In this document: positions 56,411-64,000 of the stretch, piece by piece
Layout of the letters: every line of letters starts with the position of its first letter
Position numbering within the stretch: position 1 is the first letter of the stretch
Assembly (NCBI GenBank): GCA_034769895.1
Contig: CM068367.1
Location: forward strand, 113,692,654 to 113,756,653
DNA from: Magicicada septendecula
Lineage: Eukaryota > Arthropoda > Insecta > Hemiptera > Cicadidae
Reading direction: 5' to 3'
DNA: 64,000 nucleotides
The notes under the pieces: model-generated
Databases searched by the model: none
What the model saw: the letters and a program-made list of their open reading frames with translations, nothing else
What the model was told of the DNA's origin: nothing
Position numbers and translations under genes: made by a program

Positions 56411-57563
56411 ATAATGCCCGTATCTAATTTTCTTTGTGGGCGCCATTTTCAGTGCACGATGAACTGTCTGACGCAACCTGTCGACGAATGAGTAAGGCGG
56501 AGTTCCTGTAAAGAAGATGAGTCCATTATATTCAGATAGAGGATTTATTGTGAATACCTCTTGCGGGTCGCTACTAACCTAATCCAAATCGACCACTTCT
56601 TCGTTAAATATACGAATAAGCGTTGCTGAGTCATGCAGTACAGATTCGTGTGCGCCATTTTGAGTGCACCGTGTCACTGTCCGCATGAAAAAAAACGGAG
56701 TCTCTGTAAAGAAGGCTAGGTAATTGTTTATAAAATAACAAATTAAAAATATTGTATGCTTCCAAACTGTGTAACAGTTTATTAATGCAGATGATTCTTC
56801 AGAATTTAATACATATTTCCAGTTATGTAAGAGACTAAATAAAATTTTGTTTGTATGATTTTTTTTGTAATTTCATAAAAATAGCTCTGATGCTTTGAAA
56901 AAAAAAGTTTTCTTATTGAATTATGTGTCCTTTTCCTGTGTACGTTCAAAATTTGCAACTGCTGTGGATAAACCGAATTGAAGAATAATGTCCGTATCTA
57001 AATTTTTGTGGGCTTTATTTTCAGTGCGCCATGAACTGGCTGACGCAACTGTCGACGAATGAGCAAGGCGGAGTTCCTGTAAAGAAGACGAGTCCATTAT
57101 ATTCAAATCGAGAGATTTATTGTGAATACCTCTGGCGGGTCGCTACTAACCTAATCCAAATCGACCACTTCTTCGTTAAATATACGAATAAGCGTTGCTG
57201 AGTCATGCAGTACAGATTCGTGTGCGCCATTTTGAGTGCACCGTGTCACTGTCCGCATGTGAGAAAAACGGAGTCGCTGTAAAGAAGGCTAGGTAATTGT
57301 TTATAAAATAACAAATTAAAAATATTGTATGCTTCCAAACTGTGTAATAATTTATTAATACATATGATTCTTCAGAATTTAATACATATTTCCAGTTATG
57401 TAAGGCACTAAATAAAATTATGTTTGTATGATTTTTTTTTGTAATTTCATAAAAATAAATCTGGTGCTTTGAAAAAAAAAGTTTTCTTATTGAAAAGTTT
57501 CCTTTTCCTGTGTACTTTCAAAATTTGCAACTGCTGTGGATAATCCGAATTGAATAATAATGC
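56411..57563. repeat. Satellite monomer pair a+b after L7
   Basis: Monomer a 56411-56984, b 56985-57563; recurs 5313 bp further on. Confidence 0.87.
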
Positions 57564-59069
57564 TGTGACGATTTCATTAATAAAAATATGGTAATTAATA
57601 AATAGGTAATATGTAGGCTGAGAAATTTTAAAATTTTTAATAAAATCGCACATTTAAACTAAATCCTATTGCTACCATTATATAATAATAATATTTAGTA
57701 AAGAGTTGTAATAATAAAATATAAAGGAATACGATTGTACAGAAAGGGTAAAGCTTGTTAATTAATCCTGCATAGACATGCACTAACCAGAATTAACTTG
57801 ATTTCGACCCCTAAACAAACTAAATATACTTGTAAATTTGACATTATTTAAATAATTAAACATGACCACTGTAATGTACTTTAATTAACGTCTGTAACTA
57901 AGAATATCTCTGCTTAATTAAATAGTCATACTGTAATCCTTTAAATAAAGAAGGAACTTGGAACTACTTTTATGCTGAATGGTAAATGTCGCGAGATTAC
58001 CACTCTTACCTATACTCTTAACTATTTTTACGCACTTGCAATGGAGCGCTCACGCCGTAAGCTGCGCACAGCGTTGGTTCGCGACGCGGATACAAATATG
58101 TGAATGTTTGGTAAAGAATATTTAAACAACTAAAGCGTGCGCCGATGACATCTCTATCTATTCTTAAATAATAAACTATGTAATTAAGGCAGTACTAGAA
58201 CATGAGGTGAAATTCAGGTAATAAATAATCATGTGAAGTGAATACCAGTGAAACAAAGTTTCGCTTTATTTATTCTAACGACTAGAATTACTACAGACAT
58301 CTAAGAAGAGAATACCACACCCAGAATGATTTAACATACATCAGGATCTTCACCTTCTCCGGAAAATAAGGTAACGACAGACCTTCAGGAAACACACCGA
58401 GGACCGAGGAGCCGAATCTGCATCAACTACAGAAAACACAGGTGACATGGAGGCTTGTCTTCCATGGTTATGAGATACTAAAATTATAACCAACAAAAGA
58501 CAATTTAACTCACCACTTTAAGACTTTAAAAGACAGACATTATATGTATTATATGTAACATGTAGTCTGTAATCTAAGAAAACTGTTTGTAGTAAAGAGT
58601 AAAAGTTTGAACTGAAAACTTTATTGTTTTAAAAAGATTAAGAAAGTCCATTCTTCAAATGGCACAATTTTCAAGATTGTATATGGCGAGGTGACCATTA
58701 TTAAAATACTATATTCAATCCCGGATCCGTGGAATAAATTAAATTGATGTACATCTTATTTTGAGGGCCCTTGTGAAAGTATAAACTGTAAAATCATTTT
58801 GTAAACTGTAAGCTGTTGAACCATATATGTTGAGAACCTTTTAATAGAGCAATTAATAGCATTATGTAATAAAGAGATGTCATCTTTAGTACCGACTAAA
58901 CTGTGTGCAAAAAATCAACAGTCTCAAATTCCCCCCTCCCCAGTATCCTTTTATATTAATTGTTTAGGTGTTGTGATTAAATTTCAGCTCGTCACAACGA
59001 AGGCAGCCTGTATAATTGGCAGAACCAATTAATGCGGGTTCCCTACGTTATAACACAAGTTAAGATGTT
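57564..59069. mobile_element. L-insert L8
   Basis: LTR-like part to 58996, slightly longer than the rest (1433 bp). Carries the L4-type CT-tract allele. Confidence 0.65.
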
Positions 59070-60223
59070 ATAATGCCCGTATCTAATTTTCTTTGTGGGC
59101 GCCATTTTCAGTGCACCATGAACTGTCTGACGCAACCTGTCGACGAATGTGTAAGGCGGAGTTCCTGTAAAGAAGATGAGTCCATTATATTCAGATAGAG
59201 GGATTTATTGTGAATACCTCTTGCGGGTCGCTACTAACCTAATCCAAATCGACCACTTCTTCGTTAAATATACGAATAAGCGTTGCTGAGTCATGCAGTA
59301 CATATTCGTGTGCGCCATTTTGAGTGCACCGTGTCACTGTCCGCATGTGAGAAAAACGGAGTCGCTGTAAAGAAGGCTAGGTAATTGTTTATAAAATAAC
59401 AAATTAAAAATATTTTATGCTTCCAAACTGTGTAATATTTTATTAATGCATATGATTCTAAAAAATTTAATACATATTTCCAGTTATGTAAGAGACTAAA
59501 TAAAATTTTGTTTGTATGATTTTTTTTGTAATTTCATAAAAATAGATCTGATGCTTTGAAAAAAAAAGTTTTCTTATTGAATTATGTGTCCTTTTCCTGT
59601 GTACGTTCAAAATTTGCAACCGCTGTGGCTAAACTGAATTGAAGAATAATGTCCGTATCTAAATTTTTGTGGGCTTTATTTTCAGTGCGGCATGAAATGG
59701 CTGACGCAACTGTCGACGAATGAGCAAGGCGGAGTTCCTGTAAAGAAGACGAGTCCATTATATTCAAATCGAGAGATTTATTGTGAATACCTCTGGCGGG
59801 TCGCTACTAACCTAATCCAAATCGACCACTTCTTCGTTAAATATACGAATAAGCGTTGCTGAGTCATGCAGTACAGATTCGTGTGCGCCATTTTGAGTGC
59901 ACCGTGTCACTGTCCGCATGTGAGAAAAACGGAGTCGCTGTAAAGAAGGCTAGGTAATTGTTTATAAAATAACAAATTAAAAATATTTTATGCTTCCAAA
60001 CTGTGTAATAGTTTATTAATGCATATGATTCTTCAGAATTTAATACATATTTCCAGTTATGTAAGGCACTAAATAAAATTTTGTTTGTATGATTTTTTTT
60101 GTAATTTCATAAAAATAAATCTTATGCTTTGAAAAAAAAAGTTTTCTTTTTGAAAAGTTTCCTTTTCCTGTGTACTTTCAAAATTTGCAACTGCTGTGGA
60201 TAATCCGAATTGAATAATAATGC
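59070..60223. repeat. Satellite monomer pair a+b after L8
   Basis: Monomer a 59070-59645, b 59646-60223; matches the pair after L6. Confidence 0.87.
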
Positions 60224-61723
60224 TGTGACGATTTCATTAATAAAAATATGGTAATTAATAAATAGGTAATATGTAGGCTGAGAAATTTTAAAATTTTTAA
60301 TAAAATCGCACATTTAAACTAAATCCTATTGCTACCATTATATAATAATAATATTTAGTAAAGAGTTGTAATAATAAAATATAAAGGAATACGATTGTAC
60401 AGAAAGGGTAAAGCTTGTTAATTAATCCTGCATAGACATGCACTAACCAGAATTAACTTGATTTCGACCCCTAAACAAACTAAATATACTTGTAAATTTG
60501 ACATTATTTAAATAATTAAACATGACCACTGTAATGTACTTTAATTAACGTCTGTAACTAAGAATATCTCTGCTTAATTAAATAGTCATACTGTAATCCT
60601 TTAAATAAAGAAGGAACTTGGAACTACTTTTGTGCTGAATGGTAAATGTCGCGAGATTACTACTCTAACCCCTTAACTATTTTTACGCACTTGCAATGGA
60701 GCGCTCACGCCGTAAGCTGCGCACAGCGTTGGTTCGCGACGCGGATACAAATATGTGAATGTTTGGTAAAGAATATTTAAACAACTAAAGCGTGCGCCGA
60801 TGACATCTCTACCTATTCTTAAATAATAAACTATGTAATTAAGGCAGTACTAGAACATGAGGTGAAATTCAAGTAATAAATAATCATGTGAAGTGAATAC
60901 CAGTGAAACAAAGTTTCGCTTTATTTATTCTAACGACTAGAATTACTACAGACATCTAAGAAGAGAATACCACACCCAGAATGATTTAACATACATCAGG
61001 ATCTTCACCTTCTCCGGAAAATAAGGTAACGACAGACCTTCAGGAAACACACCGAGGACCGAGGAGCCGAATCTGCATCAACTACAGAAAACACAGGTGA
61101 CATGGAGGCTTGTCTTCCATGGTTATGAGATACTAAAATTATAACCAACAAAAGACAATTTAACTCACCACTTTAAGACTTTAAAAGACAGACATTATAT
61201 GTATTATATGTAACATGTAGTCTGTAATCTAAGAAAACTGTTTGTAGTAAAGAGTAAAAGTTTGAACTGAAAACTTTATTGTTTTAAAAAGATTAAGAAA
61301 GTCCATTCTTCAAATGGCACAATTTTCAAGATTGTATATGGCGAGGTGACCATTATTAAAATACTATATTCAATCCCGGATCCGTGGAATAAATTAAATT
61401 GATGTACATCTTATTTTGAGGGCCCTTGTGAAAGTATAAACTGTAAAATCATTTTGTAAACTGTAAGCTGTTGAACCATATATGTTGAGAACCTTTTAAT
61501 AGAGCAATTAATAGCATTATGTAATAAAGAGATGTCATCTTTAGTACCGACTAAACTGAGTGCATAAATCAACAGTCTCCCCTTCCCGCCTCCCCAGTAT
61601 CCTTTTATATTAATTGTTTAGGTGTTGTGATTAAATTTCAGCTCGTCACAACGAAGGCAGCCTGTATAATTGGCAGAACCAATTAATGCGGGTTCCCTAC
61701 GTTATAACACAAGTTAAGATGTT
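60224..61723. mobile_element. L-insert L9
   Basis: LTR-like part to 61650. Matches L7. Confidence 0.65.
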
Positions 61724-62876
61724 ATAATGCCCGTATCTAATTTTCTTTGTGGGCGCCATTTTCAGTGCACGATGAACTGTCTGACGCAACCTGTCGACGA
61801 ATGAGTAAGGCGGAGTTCCTGTAAAGAAGATGAGTCCATTATATTCAGATAGAGGATTTATTGTGAATACCTCTTGCGGGTCGCTACTAACCTAATCCAA
61901 ATCGACCACTTCTTCGTTAAATATACGAATAAGCGTTGCTGAGTCATGCAGTACAGATTCGTGTGCGCCATTTTGAGTGCACCGTGTCACTGTCCGCATG
62001 AAAAAAAACGGAGTCTCTGTAAAGAAGGCTAGGTAATTGTTTATAAAATAACAAATTAAAAATATTGTATGCTTCCAAACTGTGTAACAGTTTATTAATG
62101 CAGATGATTCTTCAGAATTTAATACATATTTCCAGTTATGTAAGAGACTAAATAAAATTTTGTTTGTATGATTTTTTTTGTAATTTCATAAAAATAGCTC
62201 TGATGCTTTGAAAAAAAAAGTTTTCTTATTGAATTATGTGTCCTTTTCCTGTGTACGTTCAAAATTTGCAACTGCTGTGGATAAACCGAATTGAAGAATA
62301 ATGTCCGTATCTAAATTTTTGTGGGCTTTATTTTCAGTGCGCCATGAACTGGCTGACGCAACTGTCGACGAATGAGCAAGGCGGAGTTCCTGTAAAGAAG
62401 ACGAGTCCATTATATTCAAATCGAGAGATTTATTGTGAATACCTCTGGCGGGTCGCTACTAACCTAATCCAAATCGACCACTTCTTCGTTAAATATACGA
62501 ATAAGCGTTGCTGAGTCATGCAGTACAGATTCGTGTGCGCCATTTTGAGTGCACCGTGTCACTGTCCGCATGTGAGAAAAACGGAGTCGCTGTAAAGAAG
62601 GCTAGGTAATTGTTTATAAAATAACAAATTAAAAATATTGTATGCTTCCAAACTGTGTAATAATTTATTAATACATATGATTCTTCAGAATTTAATACAT
62701 ATTTCCAGTTATGTAAGGCACTAAATAAAATTTTGTTTGTATGATTTTTTTTTGTAATTTCATAAAAATAAATCTGGTGCTTTGAAAAAAAAAGTTTTCT
62801 TATTGAAAAGTTTCCTTTTCCTGTGTACTTTCAAAATTTGCAACTGCTGTGGATAATCCGAATTGAATAATAATGC
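61724..62876. repeat. Satellite monomer pair a+b after L9
   Basis: Monomer a 61724-62297, b 62298-62876; matches the pair after L7. Confidence 0.87.
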
Positions 62877-64000
62877 TGTGACGATTTCATTAATAAAAAT
62901 ATGGTAATTAATAAATAGGTAATATGTAGGCTGAGAAATTTTAAAATTTTTAATAAAATCGCACATTTAAACTAAATCCTATTGCTACCATTATATAATA
63001 ATAATATTTAGTAAAGAGTTGTAATAATAAAATATAAAGGAATACGATTGTACAGAAAGGGTAAAGCTTGTTAATTAATCCTGCATAGACATGCACTAAC
63101 CAGAATTAACTTGATTTCGACCCCTAAACAAACTAAATATACTTGTAAATTTGACATTATTTAAATAATTAAACATGACCACTGTAATGTACTTTAATTA
63201 ACGTCTGTAACTAAGAATATCTCTGCTTAATTAAATAGTCATACTGTAATCCTTTAAATAAAGAAGGAACTTGGAACTACTTTTATGCTGAATGGTAAAT
63301 GTCGCGAGATTACCACTCTTACCCCTTAACTATTTTTACGCACTTGCAATGGAGCGCTCACGCCGTAAGCTGCGCACAGCGTTGGTTCGCGACGCGGATA
63401 CAAATATGTGAATGTTTGGTAAAGAATATTTAAACAACTAAAGCGTGCGCCGATGACATCTCTATCTATTCTTAAATAATAAACTATGTAATTAAGGCAG
63501 TACTAGAACATGAGGTGAAAATCAAGTAATAAATAATCATGTGAAGTGAATACCAGTGAAACAAAGTTTCGCTTTATTTATTCTAACGACTAGAATTACT
63601 ACAGTCATCTAAGAAGAGAATACCACACCCAGAATGATTTAACATACATCAGGAACTTCACCTTCTCCGGAAAATAAGGTAACGACAGACCTTCAGGAAA
63701 CACACCGAGGACCGAGGAGCCGAATCTGCATCAACTACAGAAAACACAGGTGACATGGAGGCTTGTCTTCCATGGTTATGAGATACTAAAATTATAACCA
63801 ACAAAAGACAATTTAACTCACCACATTAAGACTTTAAAAGACAGACATTATATGTATTATATGTAACATGTAGTCTGTAATCTAAGAAAACTGTTTGTAG
63901 TAAAGAGTAAAAGTTTGAACTGAAAACTTTATTGTTTTAAAAAGATTAAGAAAGTCCATTCTTCAAATGGCACAATTTTCAAGATTGTATATGGCGAGGT
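62877..64000. mobile_element. L-insert L10, cut by window end
   Basis: First 1124 bp of another L-insert, TGTGACGATTTC start; continues beyond the window. Confidence 0.65.

Larger units (their letters stand above)
40705..64000. repeat. Right domain: satellite monomer and L-insert higher-order array
   Basis: Ten L-inserts begin at 40705, 42790, 45440, 48091, 50174, 52258, 54911, 57564, 60224 and 62877. Spacings fall into two classes, 2.08 kb (one monomer between inserts) and 2.65 kb (two monomers). No Copia LTR occurs here. No gene is supported: the recurrent 60-70 codon frames are in satellite, overlap antisense ones and are not conserved. Confidence 0.93.

Noticed and set aside
1-64000. CRISPR-like array
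   Set aside because: Repeats are hundreds to thousands of bases long, there are no short repeat/spacer units and no cas-like genes; the content is eukaryotic.
1-64000. Whole window as an assembly artefact
   Set aside because: Copies differ by many private substitutions, indels and stops, so most are real. Copy number and the near-identical 5.31-kb and 5.17-kb duplicates still need long-read confirmation.

Overview
This is repeat-dense, visibly AT-rich eukaryotic DNA, most likely from an insect or another arthropod. The evidence is degenerate Ty1/copia-type retroelements with an initiator-tRNA-Met-like primer site, set in long tandem arrays. I see no host gene, no RNA gene and no bacterial feature. 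The species cannot be named from the sequence.

Left domain (1-39339). A satellite monomer of about 572 bp carries a Copia-type LTR retrotransposon on the minus strand. Every LTR sits at the same satellite position and is flanked by the same 5-bp ATTTT. Reading left to right there are: solo LTR A (281), truncated copy B (958), solo LTR C (3803), truncated copy D (4481), solo LTR E (7460), full-length copy F (8238), truncated copy G (13217), full-length copies H (16199), I (21372) and J (26544) at a 5.17-kb period, copy K (31718, 5' LTR broken) and the decayed edge copy L (36559). On the minus strand each long copy is ordered 5' LTR, primer-binding site, gag with CCHC knuckle, protease, integrase, reverse transcriptase, RNase H, polypurine tract, 3' LTR. 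None has an open polyprotein. Several frameshifts and stops are shared by all copies, so the array descends from one already defective insertion that was amplified together with its satellite.

Transition (39340-40704). Two free satellite monomers and part of a third, without Copia.

Right domain (40705-64000). The same monomer family is interrupted at a different site by a 1.50-kb insert ('L-insert', L1-L10) with LTR-like ends (TGTGACGA...TCGTCACA) and flanked by a 7-bp direct repeat, ATAATGC. L-inserts alternate with one monomer (2.08-kb unit) or two monomers (2.65-kb unit). These units form higher-order repeats of about 9.47 kb (four units) and 5.31 kb (two units).

Overall, one satellite family was colonised by two different mobile elements in two adjacent, non-overlapping blocks. 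The window then expanded and homogenised by unequal exchange and gene conversion, recorded as mosaic combinations of indels among copies. Functionally it looks like heterochromatic-type repeat DNA. Nothing in it is likely to encode a working protein.
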